Below are positions 36,450 through 48,440 of a stretch of 64,000 bases of DNA, in pieces. The notes under the pieces are model-generated. The model was not told the DNA's origin, searched no databases, and saw nothing but the letters and a program-made list of their open reading frames with translations. A program made the translations under genes and the position numbers. Source of the DNA: Fremontodendron californicum (lineage: Eukaryota > Streptophyta > Magnoliopsida > Malvales > Malvaceae); NCBI GenBank assembly GCA_030761205.1, contig JAULJL010000002.1, forward strand, positions 21,555,010-21,619,009. Reading direction: 5' to 3'. Positions within the stretch are counted from its first letter, which is position 1; every line of letters starts with the position of its first letter.

Positions 36450-37294
36450 GATTGGGAGATTTAAGGTACTGATGTAGAAAGACTTTGGTCTGATATGATA
36501 TAGTAGGATTTCACTTTTTCAGTAGCTGGCTCTTATAGCCTTAGGATGCTATGAAGAATAAAGTGTTTGTAAAGACAGTTTTAACCACAGCTCATTATTT
36601 TGTAAACATGGTTTATACCATTGTGAATGTTGATTTGGTAATGAATTGGTTGTGCATCAATTTATGAGATGTTGATGATTAAGTTCCTCCATTCTTATTT
36701 CCTCCGTGGTATCTTCCCCTTTGCATTTTGCATCCAATCAATTATTTGTCATACCATACATTCATACATGCATCTTGGTAGCATCAGTTGGTATTTATGA
36801 TAGACATAGTCAGCATAATTTCTCTATATATTCATGCACTAATTTGCTTATTACATACATCATGTTGGCATTAGGTCGCATTCATAAAACACATGGCCAG
36901 CTTGAGTTTCTTAGTATATACTCTGTATCAATCATTCATTGTTTACATGTATTATAATTGACATTGTGTTGCATTCATAGTATATACGATCATTCATTGG
37001 GAAATACGCTGAAATATACATGGTCATTCATTACATATATCCATGCATTGATTTTATTATTCTTTGCTTGCAGCATGTTGGCATCTTGATTGCATTTATT
37101 ACATATATAGTCAGCATGTTTCCACTATACATGTCCATACATCATATTGTTTACGCTTCACGTGCATCAAATTGCATTCATGACTCTTTCATCATGACAT
37201 ACATTTGGGGAAATAAAATGGAAGTTGATTTGGCTTTAAGAGTCTTTGAAAGCATTTCTATTTCAAATCAGAGGTATAAGAAGTACTGAATACC
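36450..37294 (+). mobile_element. Spacer between gag modules, leader-like repeat
   Basis: It is AT-rich, with recurring phrases such as CATGTTGGCATTAGGTCGCA and ATTCATGCACTAATTTGCTT, matching 35,200-35,430 upstream of module 1. This suggests that a leader-plus-gag unit was duplicated. The 83- and 89-aa frames are not recognisable. Confidence 0.6.
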
Positions 37295-38731
37295 TTTTCA
37301 ATACAGGCTAGAGCTATTGAGAATGAACAAGCTGCCCGAATAGAAAGAATGGAAAGGGCACAAGAAGAATTGCTAGAAAAGTTGGCAAAATCTGAAGCAG
37401 AATCTAAAGGTCAGATGACTAAATTGATGGAGCTGATGTCCGCCGTAATCAAGGGAAAAGGATAGACTGAAAACTTGGTCGCCAGAAAAGGGTTAGAGGC
37501 ACAAAAGGATCAGAATGAGGTCGTAATGATGGATGCCCAGAACACAGACCCCGTCAATGTCTTAAATTCAGATGATCCAGTTGAAAAGAAAAAGTTGAAA
37601 ATGATTGTAGTAAAAGAGGTAGAGTTGGCAGATTCCCAAGGGAAATATCAGTTGCTAGATGAAAGGATCTAGGCAGTAGAAAATAGAGACATTTTCGGGA
37701 GTGTGGATGCAAAAGAACGATGCTTGGTCCTCGATTTAGTCGTTCCTCCTAAATTCAAGGTCCCTGACTTTGTGAAATATGACGGGACGACTGATCCGTC
37801 AGCCCACATCACTTATTTTTTCAGAAGATGACAAGTCATATAGATAATGATAAGCTTCTTATTCACTACTTTCAGGATAGCCTCGGTGGGTCCGCAATTA
37901 GGTGGTATAGTTAGTCGAGCAAGGATGGGATTCGCTCTTGGAATGATTTGGCTAGGGCTTTTCTAAACCAGTACAAGTATATGACCAACATGACACTTGA
38001 TCGTCTCACTTTGCAAAATATGGAGAAGAGAACTATTGAGAGCTTCAAAGAATATGCTCAGAGGTGGAGGAACATGTCCACCCAAGTACAACCACCTTTG
38101 ACACAAAAGGAAACCACTATCCTTTTTGTGAATACACTTTAGGCCCCGTACTATGATAGACTTGTCGGCAACACCACGAAGAATTTTGCGGATATGGTAA
38201 TCTCAGGGGAGATGATTGAGAATGCTATCAAGAATGGAAAACTTGAAGGAGAAGGAACATCCAATGCTGAGAGAAATAAGGCACCTAGAAAGAAAGAGGG
38301 AGATGTCCAAGCTATGGGAGATTTCATCCCATATTCCCAATTTTCCTCATACCAATCATGTTACCCTACTGAGGTATCTCCAAGCCTTTATCCTTACCTA
38401 CCAACCCAAGCACCTAACCTATACCAGTCCTTGCAACAAGGCCTACTTCCAGAAAACGACCGCGGGATAACCAAGAGAGAATTCCAATCCCAATCCTTGA
38501 CCTATTGTCATTACTAATAAGAATCAGTACCTTACCCCGATACCTTTGAAAATAGCTCCGAATCCATTAGTAAGGAGTTATGACCCTGACAGCAAGTGTG
38601 ATTATCATCTAGGGGTAGTTGGGCATTCAACTGAAAAATGCCGACAATTGAGGGAAAGGATTGAAAATCTTATCCGTAATGGTATTTTGACACCGGAGCT
38701 TATCAATCAGTGGAAGGCCGCTTCGTCGTAA
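37295..38731 (+). pseudogene. Ogre D gag module 2, with capsid core and zinc knuckle
   Basis: It opens with a coiled coil (ENEQAARIERMERAQEELLE, from about 37,316), then PPKFKVPDFVKYDGTTDP, then the Retrotrans_gag core IHYFQDSLGGSAIRWY (37,860-37,907), WNDLARAFLNQYK and SFKEYAQRWRNM (to about 38,070). A Pro/Tyr-rich linker follows, then CDYHLGVVGHSTEKC (38,598-38,642) and a stop at 38,729. Stops at 37,463, 37,670, 37,912 and 38,140 and frameshifts near 37,820 and 38,520 kill it. The gag of a Tat element forms the particle that packages its RNA. Confidence 0.85.
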
Positions 38732-41120
38732 ATCAGTTTCTTTCAGGGTTTTAGAAGGAGAATTACTACCCTTGAAGGATGTCAATAGGAACATTTAGAT
38801 GCATGTAGTTTTAGACCTTAGGATGAAAACACTTGTCTCATGTCGACATTCATATGAATTAAATGAATTTTGAATTTTAAATTTTAAATGCTTTGTGTTT
38901 GTTGTGTTTTAACAATAATTTGAATTTGCAAAACCAAGCATTAAGGAAGTTTTAATAATGGATAGTTTCGAGAATACTGATGATCATTGTTACAAATGAC
39001 CCAATACCCTCTCCCCTCACTTTTAGGCTTTCCTAGGCCTAAATCCCTTGAACCAAGATCACTTGGAAAACCTAATGCTTCAAGGAATATGAATGATTGA
39101 ACTTCATAAAACCATTGTCATCATAGAATAAGCAAAGATGTAGATCTTAGTCTAGGCTAAAGAACAAAGCAACGAACTTTTTGAAATTTTTTCGAACTCC
39201 TTGAAATTCAAACACATGAACTTCTTTCAAGAATTTAGATCATGGTAATTTGGTGAGTGTCAAGGTTGTGCCAAAACCATTCATGACATTTTCAGCAACC
39301 ACAAAACACTAATTGCCTAAACATCACTGCATGATTGACACCCTGGGTACAATGATTAAACTAGATTATCCCATGTCCCAGAGAAAACCTGTTTTTGGGC
39401 CATATTTTCCTTGTCTCTCCAAAGAAATCATAATTGAAACTCAGCCTTTTCAAAATAGACTTAGACTTGCTATGTTCCTCGTTGATACAAATTCGCATGG
39501 TTAATCAAATTGGGGCTTCATATGTGGAAGTGAAAAAGGATGGGACTAACGCAAGAATCAGTGGGGCATGCGACAAAAAAGAGAAAAAAAAATTATGATA
39601 TCATGCATATGAGAATTCGAATGATTCCAAAGTGCAAAATGAAATTTTGATTATCTATTCCCCCTAGGGATTGCTTTTCAATGAGAATATTCATGCTTGA
39701 TATGATAAATGGCCATCTTTCATATCCCTCTCACAAAGAGAAAATTATCCATAGTCACCCCTTTTGAGCAAAAAGAATTCTTTCTTCTTGGAACCCTATC
39801 AAGGATCACCCTCTACACTGGGGGCAAATGCGAGGAAGGATCACTAAGAAACAAGTCCTAACTCAAAGGCAGATACAAAGCAAATTGAGCCCTGAATAAA
39901 TGTGGGTCCACTCTGTCGAAATAAAGAAACAAGAGAAAAACAGAAACAAAAAAAATGTGAAAGTATGGCAAATGAAAGCCAAAAGCAAAGAAGAAAAAGA
40001 GCAAAGTCAAAAGGAACGAAAAGTCCAAAAGGGACAAATGCTTCAAAGAAAATTCTCCTCAAGAAATGATCCTTGATCTGATTATCCTTAAACACATATT
40101 TTAGGCCTATTTATCCTTTCTTTCGGAACCCCGAACCATGGCCTATATTACATTCTTTAAAAGTCCATTTTGATTAAGCATGAATATTTAACTTGAGGGT
40201 TTTTCCTCAGATTTTATCCCATCTCATTGAATTATCATTTCACTATGGAAGAATTTAGGATTCTCAAGTGCATGGTAAAACAATAAAAGAAAAGAGAAGA
40301 AAAAATGGAAAGAATGGGACTCTAGGGTGAAAACCCAAAAATGGGTGGTTTAGAGTAAGATGGAATTTCTGATGCCATTTGTATTAGTGCCGATACCACA
40401 AAAGAGAAAGTCATCTTGAAGAAGTGATCATCGAGGAACATCTAGCAATTCATGAACCTCCAAATTGTCAGCTCTATTCGGAGGATTGACTTCAAAAACT
40501 GAGATTTTTCCCCTCCAAGATTAAACTTTCTAGTTTAAACATCCCAGCCAATCTTGACGCTTGTCTAAATGCCTTGTTATGAAAACTAAAAGAAGGTTGA
40601 ATTTGTTTGATTCTCAATGAATTTATGATTTATTAAACCTGTTCCATTCGCGAGCCTAGAAGGGACATACATTTTGTTATGAAATTTTCTTTGATCAACC
40701 AAAATCTTGTTATACTAAGCCTTGCCAATCCCAGTTGAAAAAATCCAGATAACACTTAGAGAAATTTTTAACAATGAACATCAGTCTTCAAAAGATTTGT
40801 ACATCACACACTGTGCGGTTAATATTCTTGTTCAGAAGTTTTCAAAATGAGAAAATAAATAAAGATATTTTTTGAAATACCCATTTTTGATGTTGACATA
40901 AGATTAGGGTTTTTCTAACCCAAAGATGTGGAACTACTAGGGTTAATCTTGATTTCCAAATATGAGAAGAAGAAATAGAACCCGACAAGCAGACTTCTGT
41001 CAATAAGAGTTTGAAAACTGTTGGGGCAAAGAAAGTAGCCAAAGATTGAACAATGAATTGAAGTTATACTCTGATTTGAAGGGGAAAATGAATTGGAAAG
41101 GCTAAGCCAAAGTCTAGAAA
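38732..41120 (+). mobile_element. Ogre D non-coding region after gag
   Basis: No protease, RT, RNase H or integrase motif was found in any frame over 2.4 kb. The A-rich part near 39,920-40,040 and the CTGGGGGCAAATGCGAGGAA phrase at 39,816 resemble the long 3' untranslated parts of Tat elements. A 63-aa frame at 39,313-39,504 is unassigned. The simplest reading is loss of pol. Confidence 0.6.
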
Positions 41121-41124
41121 AATG

Positions 41125-41580
41125 ATTAGGTGCATTTGGATCTTTTCATGAAGCGTTTGCATCATTATAGATCTTTGCATTTGCATCATGTAGAAGCATT
41201 CTGCACGTTGTCAAATCCTTGCATTTGCATCATTTAGAAGCATTTGCATAATGCCAATCTTTGCATCTGCATCATTCCATGAAGTAGTTGCTTTAACACC
41301 AATTTTCGCATTTACATCATATAGAAGCATTTGCACATTATTGACCTTTGCATCCTTCTGAGAACTAATTGCATTATTTGAGGATCATAAGCATTTGCAT
41401 CAATCTAAGCCATTTACATATACATCATGAAGCATCTGCTTTTTATCCAACATCTGCATCTGCATAAAAAACAGTTGCATCAATTCAAAACATTTATATT
41501 TGCAATATGAAGTATGTGCATCCTGTTAATCATTTGCACCAACATCAAAAAGCATTTGCATCTTCTCAAAATCTTTAGGT
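41125..41580. repeat. GCATTTGCATCAT-type degenerate repeat, Ogre D 3' UTR
   Basis: GCATTTGCATCAT, TAGAAGCATTTGCA and related phrases recur at irregular 50-60-bp spacing. It occupies the position that the 72-bp and 65-bp arrays hold in Ogre B. Confidence 0.75.
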
Positions 41581-41594
41581 TAATTTCCAACAAT

Positions 41595-42140
41595 TCTTCA
41601 AAGATCATTCTTAAGACCTCCGGGCATCATTTTTAAAGTCGCATATAGCGCAATTTTCCAAATCATAGATCAGACCTCCGTGCACCCCTTTTTAAGACCT
41701 CTGGGCATCAATTTTCCAAACCATTCTTAAGACCTCCGGGCATCATTTTTAAAGTCACATACAGCGTATTTTTCCAAATCACGGATAAGGCCTTTGGGCA
41801 CCATTCTTAAGACCTCCGGGCATAATTTTTAAATTCGCATACTGCGCATTTTTCCAAATCATGGGTAAGGCCTCCGGGCACCATTTTTAAGACCTCTGGG
41901 CATCATTTTTAAAGTCGCATACATCGTATTTTTCCAAATCATGGGTAAGGCCTCCGGGCACCATTTTTAAGACCTTCGGGCATAATTTTAAGACCTTCAG
42001 GTATCATTTTTAAAGTCGCATACAATGCATTTTTCGAAATCATGGATAAGGCCTCCGATCACCATTTTTAAGACCTCCAGGCATAATTTTTCTTTAAATC
42101 ATGGATAAGACCTTAGGGCACTATTTTTAAGACCTTCGAG
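41595..42140. repeat. GGGCACC/GGGCATC satellite-like repeat, Ogre D 3' UTR
   Basis: TTTTTAAAGTCGCATACAGC-type segments occur near 41,630, 41,746, 41,826, 41,905 and 42,008, with TAAGGCCTCCGGGCACCATT between them. It is the same family as 5,765-6,005 in Ogre B, with more units. Confidence 0.85.
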
Positions 42141-42375
42141 CATAATTTTTTCTTTTGCAAATCGAACCCGTTTCCTTAAGACGGGTCTAGCCTTGATTAG
42201 TTAGGGAACTCAATTTAAGGACAAAATCTTCAATTTATAGTTTTTTCAACAAAAAAAATGATGGAAAAATGGAAAAAAGAAAACTCTCTTTCCCTTATTT
42301 TCACATGTGATTTCACTAACCAGATAAAATTAGTATTTGCTTATCTTTGCCTGATTCCTGATTCTCAGCAATAGC

Positions 42376-42389
42376 CAAAGAGGGGCAGC
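42376..42389 (+). other. Polypurine tract of Ogre D
   Basis: CAAAGAGGGGCAGC directly precedes TGTAGACACC, identical to the tract of Ogre B. Confidence 0.9.
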
Positions 42390-42540
42390 TGTAGACACCT
42401 AATTTTGTTCGGACCACTAAAACAGGTATGTTTTCTTCCTAAATTGATGTTTCAGAATGCTAAAAGGCTTTTCTCATCCTGCAGGTGGTCCTCCAAGACT
42501 TAGTCTAAGAAAGCATACAGAAAAAAATCAAACTTGAAAA

Positions 42541-42578
42541 AAGTCAACATAAAAAAAGTCAACTACTGAAAAAGTCAA
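42541..42578 (+). promoter_or_regulatory. W-box-like array in LTR E
   Basis: AGTCAA (TTGACT reversed) occurs at 42,542, 42,557 and 42,572, with a decayed copy just upstream, about 150-190 bp from the LTR start. Confidence 0.4.
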
Positions 42579-43079
42579 CCCACTTTCAAAATCAAGATTT
42601 GAAGTTCAACTGAAAAATGGTGAAAGAATTTTGATAATCCGAGGTTTATATTGAAAAATATGGAGGTCAGAAGTTGGGTTACGAAATCTCAATAGAAAAA
42701 AAAAACCCTAGTTCGGGAAATTTGAGGAAAAGTGCTTGAACGATCAAATTGGTCAAAATTGAAGGTCTCAAATGAAGGATAAGAATTGAATACGGGTAAT
42801 GGAGAAGCTACTTGAAAGAAAAACTGAAAGAAAAGTCAATTCGGAAGAAAATCGAGAAATAGGGTTTTTGGTGGATTTCGGTGAAATTTGGAAGAATTAC
42901 AGAAATGGCCCGATTTGGTAAGACTAAAGCTCCTAATTGATGAGGAGAGATTAAACAAGGATAGCCCAGGGCTCAGTTTGAAGAAAATCCAAAAATCTGA
43001 AAATCGAACTTGTTTTGAGCAAAACCGGGCTTCAGAGGCAAAATGGCAAAATTGGAAAATTTGGGAAAAATAGAAAATG

Positions 43080-43400
43080 AACTCCAAAAATTCTGAAAAT
43101 TTTATGTAGAAATTCAACAGGATAAATCCCAAAAAAATAGCAAACGAGTTCCAAAAATTATGAAAATTTGCAGATCTCATTTTTAAATTATTTGGAAGAG
43201 ATTGGGGAAAGAAAATCTTGATTCGGAGATCGTTTGCAAAATGGCCAAAATTTGGGTCCCCTATGTAGTAATTCAAGCAGATAAATCTCGAAAAATAGTA
43301 AATGAGCTCCAAAAATTATGAAAACTTCCAGATCACATTCTAAAATTATTTGGAAGAGATTGGTGAAGAAAAAATCTGAATTCGGAGCTCGTTTAAAAAA
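43080..43400 (+). repeat. 158-bp tandem repeat in LTR E (about 2 units)
   Basis: Units are centred near 43,220 (GATTCGGAGATCGTTTGC) and 43,380. An extra junction near 43,100 shows that part of a unit is lost relative to LTR A. Confidence 0.75.
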
Positions 43401-46400
43401 TGGTAAAGTTCGGGTGCATTAAAAGGGCAATTTTCGAAATAAATAGTAAATGGACTCGAAATTTTTTGAAAACTTCCAGAATTTAAAATTTTATTATTCC
43501 AGAAGTATTGAAAAAAAAAATTTGAATTTGGAGTCCGTTTGCTATTTATTTAGGTTTGTGGGTCAAAAAAGTTATTTTATCGAAATAACCGAAAAGGGGC
43601 AAATTTGTAATTAAAAAAATATGAAAGAAGAAGAACTGCTGGGATTTTTCTTCCCTTGGTCAGCCAGCATAGAGGAGAAGAAGGAAGCTTGATCAATTTA
43701 ATTCCTTAGTCACTATCAAGCTCACATGCTACCACTAACACCTTGCAAATGGTCCCCCATTTATCCAATGGCTTAGGTGCCTTGTAGGAAAGTTGAATGC
43801 ACCATCCAATGGACAAATTTAAATGCCAAGATGACATTTTTATTTGTCATGAAATAATCCTCAGCTAATGGCCAATAATGGAAGAACACAACTCATCCAA
43901 AGGTGGACATCCATTTGGCCAAGCAAGGAAGTGCATGGGATTGTTCCTTTCCATCCAATGGCTTAGGCCATGTACAAGGGTTGAGTACACATGTTAAGGC
44001 CTGGATTTAATCTACAAGATGTCATTTTTATGTTTTCCTCATCCAATGACCAAGAATGGAAGAGCACAACTCGTCCAAGGGTAGGCACTCAAAGGGCCAA
44101 GCAAGGGAGTGCATGGGATTGGTCCTCTTTTTCATCTAAGGGTTGATGTTATTACAAGTGCTAAGTACACATCTTAAGGGCTGCTATAAATTGGCAAGAT
44201 GACACTTTTATGTTGTCATGAAAATATCTTAATCTAAAGGCCAAAATTGGGGGAGAAAAAAGTGCACATTTGATCCTATGGTGGAGAGGCCATTCGGGCA
44301 AGGATAAGGGAGGGGGACTAGTATTTTTTCATAGGTTTGAAGGCTGGAAGTCAGTAGCTAGGAAAAAAAAAAGGTTTTGAAAGAAAAAAGAAAGGTTTTC
44401 CATAAGAGAGCTTGAAGGTAGTCATTTCTACCTAGCTCTAGCATGGTTTTCTTCTTGTTTTCTATGTTGATTTCTTGATTTTCCACTTTGTTTTCCTACT
44501 ACATTTCTCATAGAAATAAAGTTTTTAAAATGTTTACTTAAGTTTTCATCTCTTCTTCTTCATCAAAATGGTTGAAAACAATTTTTTTTACAAAGTTTGT
44601 GCTTGGCCGAATTTGAAGGAATGCTTGCCTTGATTTTTTTTCTTTTTTTCTTCTTTGCATGTTGTTGTGGAAAAATGATTTTTAGAAGGTTTATTTGACT
44701 ATTTGAGGTTTTGATTTTTTACAAAAAATGAAACAAAATAGGTTGAAATGGCTACATGATCTTTGATACATCTCAAGTGACCATGGTTAGGGGAGAGGCT
44801 ATGCCCATTTTTACCAACCATGAAGCTCACCTCTATTTTGTTGATTGGCATGGTTTATTTTCTGATTTTTTTTGAAATGGAAAGGCTTCATGATCTTGAC
44901 AAGATCAAGTGATTATGGTTAGGGGAGAGGCTATGCCCATTTTCTACCAACCATGGAGCTTAACTTTCCTTTTTTTTTTACTAGTTTTTTCTTCATATTT
45001 TTTTTGCATGTCTATGTTTATTTTGATCATATTCTTTACATTATTTTTATGTTATATTTTCTTTTTATATTTTTTCATGAAATGATATTTTCTTTGTAGG
45101 TTTTGGCCCTTATGTTCTTCTTGATTATATTTTGCATTTTGTTTCATGTATCATACTTTGCATGTTGCCATATTTGCATCATATTTTTACCATATGACCA
45201 TTCGGCAACTCCCATGTTGTTTGCCTTGTATGTGTATTTTCATTTTTGCTTGTTGATTTGTTTGCATTTCCCTGTTAGGTTTTTTTTATAAGTCACTTGG
45301 CTATGTTGGATTTTTAGGCATGTTTGCATTATTTCTCATGTTTATTGCCATGCATTGCTATGCTATTTAGTTCTTAGGTCACATTAGCATTTTCATGCAT
45401 ATTCATAACATTTAGGTCTAATTCATATTTGTATTATCAAGCATTGCATGCATATTAAGTTAGGATAGCATTTATTGCCATGCAAACTCATGCTAGGCAT
45501 TTAGGTTATTTTGATTTGTCATGCATTTCCTTTTCCATTTATGCTTTAGACCATGCATTTCATACATTTCATTTGTTGTATGTTAATGCATTCCATGTCA
45601 TTGCCACTTGATTTGTGACTTAGTCCAATTAATGGCTCAAAGTCATGCTCATTTGAACATACTTGTGGAAAATTAAAAGGTGGTCAAATTGATTATTCTA
45701 CCTTTGTGATTTTTTTTTTTTACTTAGCCAATTTTTGTCCAAGGTTTTTAAATGTTTTAGCTACTGTTCTTAGGTCTTTAGGATGATCTCCAACAATTTT
45801 TACTTTGATTTTTGAATGACTTTACTAAAGGCAAAAAATGTGTTTTGACAAAACAATTTTTTTTTTTTTTTCACGCAGTTCTCGAACTTCTCCGATTTTT
45901 CTAAGCAGTTATCTTTAATCAAAAATTTAAGCCAATTTTTTATCGTGTAGTTTTACATGTGCTGAGTCTCCAGTATATTTTTTAGATTTTTTTGAATTTT
46001 TAAAAATACACTAAAAAATCATGTGTCAAATTTAGACAGTAGAGGCAAATTTGAATTCAAAAGAAAAACAATGGTTGAAATTGGCTAAGGCATTTAGAGG
46101 GAGTTGGTTAGAAGCATTAGCTACTATCTTAGGATAGTTTCTAAGCCTTTTAAACTTTTATAAATGATTTTACAAATCTCGGCTTAAGGGTGGTCAAGTC
46201 CGGGATCTAAAACTTAGGAAATTAGAGCCATTTTAGAAGGGTTTGGTAGGGGTTTTAATCTTGATTCAAGTTTTTCTTCAAAATTGTTTTCAAACAATCA
46301 CAAAGTTTTCTTTTTAGAAAATATAATTTGACATATTTTCCTAAGGTAGCCGGATATCTTTTTAGATATACGGATTTCTTTATTTAGAGAAAAAAAAAAT

Positions 46401-47729
46401 ACATTTTCATGCATTGCATTTTCCATCTTCATGCATTTTTTTTAATATGTGAATTTTGCTATGATATTTTCCATGGTATTATTATTACTTTGATTTACAT
46501 TTTATGATGTTATATTGTTTTCCATATGATTTTGAATATTTCATGCTACCCTATATTTTTTATTTAGTCATTTATTTTTGTCACATTATTTAGCATATAC
46601 GATGTTCATGCATTTTTATTTTATTTTCATGCATATTTTATGATAGCATTATTTTATGTTCATATCATTTCTTGTCACTTAGATCATATTCCATGTCTTT
46701 TAGGTTATATTATTTAGAATATGCCATGTCATTTAAACTATGCCATATCATTTAAAATTGCCATGTCATTTAAATCATTTTATTTCATTTAGAATATACA
46801 TGATACTTAGGATTTTTCATTTCATCTAGAATATACTATGCCATTTAAATTATGTCATATCATTTAGGTTGCATTATATTATCTATACTTTGCTATATCA
46901 TTTTATTTATGTCATACATGTTCATATTCTTTTTTTAAATGTTTTTTTTTTAAAAGAGGATAACGATTTTCAATAAAAAATAACGATACTCCCGAGTTAA
47001 AATAATTCATGAGTTCTCTACCAGGTTTACTGGAGGGAATATCATCAATTATCATTAATAAAGGAATATCTGTCTTTCAAAAAACGAGAATGATTTGGAA
47101 AGTTTTCCAAATAAATAAAAATTTCAATATTTTACCTATTTTGTCGAGAATATAGGAAAATTTTGAATTAATAAATTCCGAATCATTTTCAATTAAAAAT
47201 GGAATTATTTTTCTTTAAATTGGGAATTAACTTGAAATGCTAAATTAAAAATCAACTTTTTACCGAGACTTGAGATAACACATGATTAGTAAGGTACCAT
47301 TTATACGGGCGTTGTGGGGGTGCTAATCCTTCCCCGCACGTAACCGAGTCCCGAACCCGATTCTTCGATTTTCTCTGGTTTATAACGCAGACTTGAAATT
47401 GGTTTTAAAATGTTTTAATTAATTTTAAAATGTTTTATAAAATCGATTTTAATAGGTGGCCGATCACACCTAGCAAAGATTGGTGGCGACTCCATGTCTT
47501 TTTACGAGGCCACTTTCATACCTTCGACCTTTTATTTCAAGAGGAATTAAGTCGACTTTTCCTCGGTTTTTAATGTCACGCCTAACGAATAATAAAGTCT
47601 TGCGATGAGACATCGTTATTTTTAAGGTTGCGACACATATTTGACAAACAAAGAAAATACAAGCCAAACACATAGAGGAGATGCAACAAATATTGGTTGA
47701 GGAGTAACAACAACTTCGGACAACCTCCC

Positions 47730-48290
47730 TATGTGATCCAAAGTGTCCCCTTAGTGATTAAGCAAGCTCCCTACGAACACCCTAAGTGATCCCAAATGCA
47801 CCCTATGTGATCCAAAGTGTTCCCTAAGTGATCAAACAAGTTTCCAAGGCAGCACTCTAGGTGATCCCAAGTGCACCCTATATGATCCGAAGTGTTCCCT
47901 AAGTGATCAAACAAGTTTCCAAGGCAGCACCCTAAGTGATCCCAAGTGCACCCTATGTGATTCGAAGTGTTCCCTAAGTGATCAAACAACTTTCCAAGGC
48001 AATACCCTAAGTGATCCAAAGTGCACCCTGTGTGATCCGAAGTGTTCCCTAAGTGATCAAACAAGTTTCCAGGGTGGCACCGTATGTGATCCTAAGAGCA
48101 CACTAAGTGATACCCAAGTGTTCTCTAAGTGATCAAACAAGTTTTCAGGGCGGCACCCTAAGTGATCCTAAGTGCACCCTAAGTGATACCCAAGTGTTCT
48201 CTAAGTGATCAATCAAGATTCCAAGGTGCATCCCAAATGATCGTAAGTGCATCTAAGTGATCCTAAGTGCTCCCTAAGTGACCAAGCAAG
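47730..48290. repeat. 75-bp tandem repeat of J, second copy
   Basis: CCCTAAGTGATCAAACAAGT recurs every 75 bp, matching 32,850-33,335. It yields a 97-codon periodic frame on the minus strand, not taken as a gene. Confidence 0.9.
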
Positions 48291-48329
48291 TTCTAGTGAG
48301 CTCCCCTATGAGGACTAGGCAACAACAAG

Positions 48330-48440
48330 AACACTTGGGGGAGATGGCCAAAACTCCAAACACTTGGGGAAGCATGGCCGAAACTCCAAACACTTGGGGG
48401 AGTATGGCCGAAACTCCAAACACTTGGGGAAGCATGTCGA
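48330..48440. repeat. 30-bp tandem repeat of J, second copy
   Basis: CACTTGGGGAAGCATGGCCG-type units every 30 bp, as at 33,386-33,500. This copy differs by a short deletion in the first unit. Confidence 0.85.

Larger units (their letters stand above)
33684..47635 (+). mobile_element. Ogre D: gag-only non-autonomous Ogre with a complete 3' LTR
   Basis: Order: 5' LTR end, tRNA-Arg-type PBS, leader, gag module 1, leader-like spacer, gag module 2, long non-coding stretch, two repeat arrays, PPT, 3' LTR. ORF1 and the whole pol (protease, RT, RNase H, integrase) are not detectable. Ogre elements commonly exceed 20 kb; here the internal part is only 8.4 kb. It could have moved only with enzymes supplied in trans, or pol was deleted after insertion. 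Confidence 0.8.
42390..47635 (+). mobile_element. Ogre D 3' LTR (E), complete, 5,246 bp
   Basis: It runs from TGTAGACACC to AGGTTGCGACA, with a PPT before and J sequence after. It contains W-box-like sites (42,542-42,578), only about two 158-bp units because one is partly deleted near 43,100, CATGCA-rich parts, and ATTTAGAATAT repeats (46,680-46,870). No genes were seen. Confidence 0.92.

Noticed and set aside
42836..43312. 158-aa minus frame and similar frames at 3,878-4,189, 7,060-7,470, 28,280-28,639 and 63,717-63,959
   Set aside because: All lie on the same 158-bp LTR repeat in either orientation and share a periodic peptide. They are shadows of the LTR, not genes.
45711..45722. Long T and A runs in LTRs (also near 23,379) as poly(A) tails of LINE/SINE insertions
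   Set aside because: They fall at shared positions inside LTRs or an Ogre leader, with no target duplication or non-LTR sequence next to them.
47771..48064. 97-aa minus frame (also 32,872-33,117) with 25-residue repeats
   Set aside because: It is due to the 75-bp repeat of J. Frames are open on both strands, and no domain was seen.
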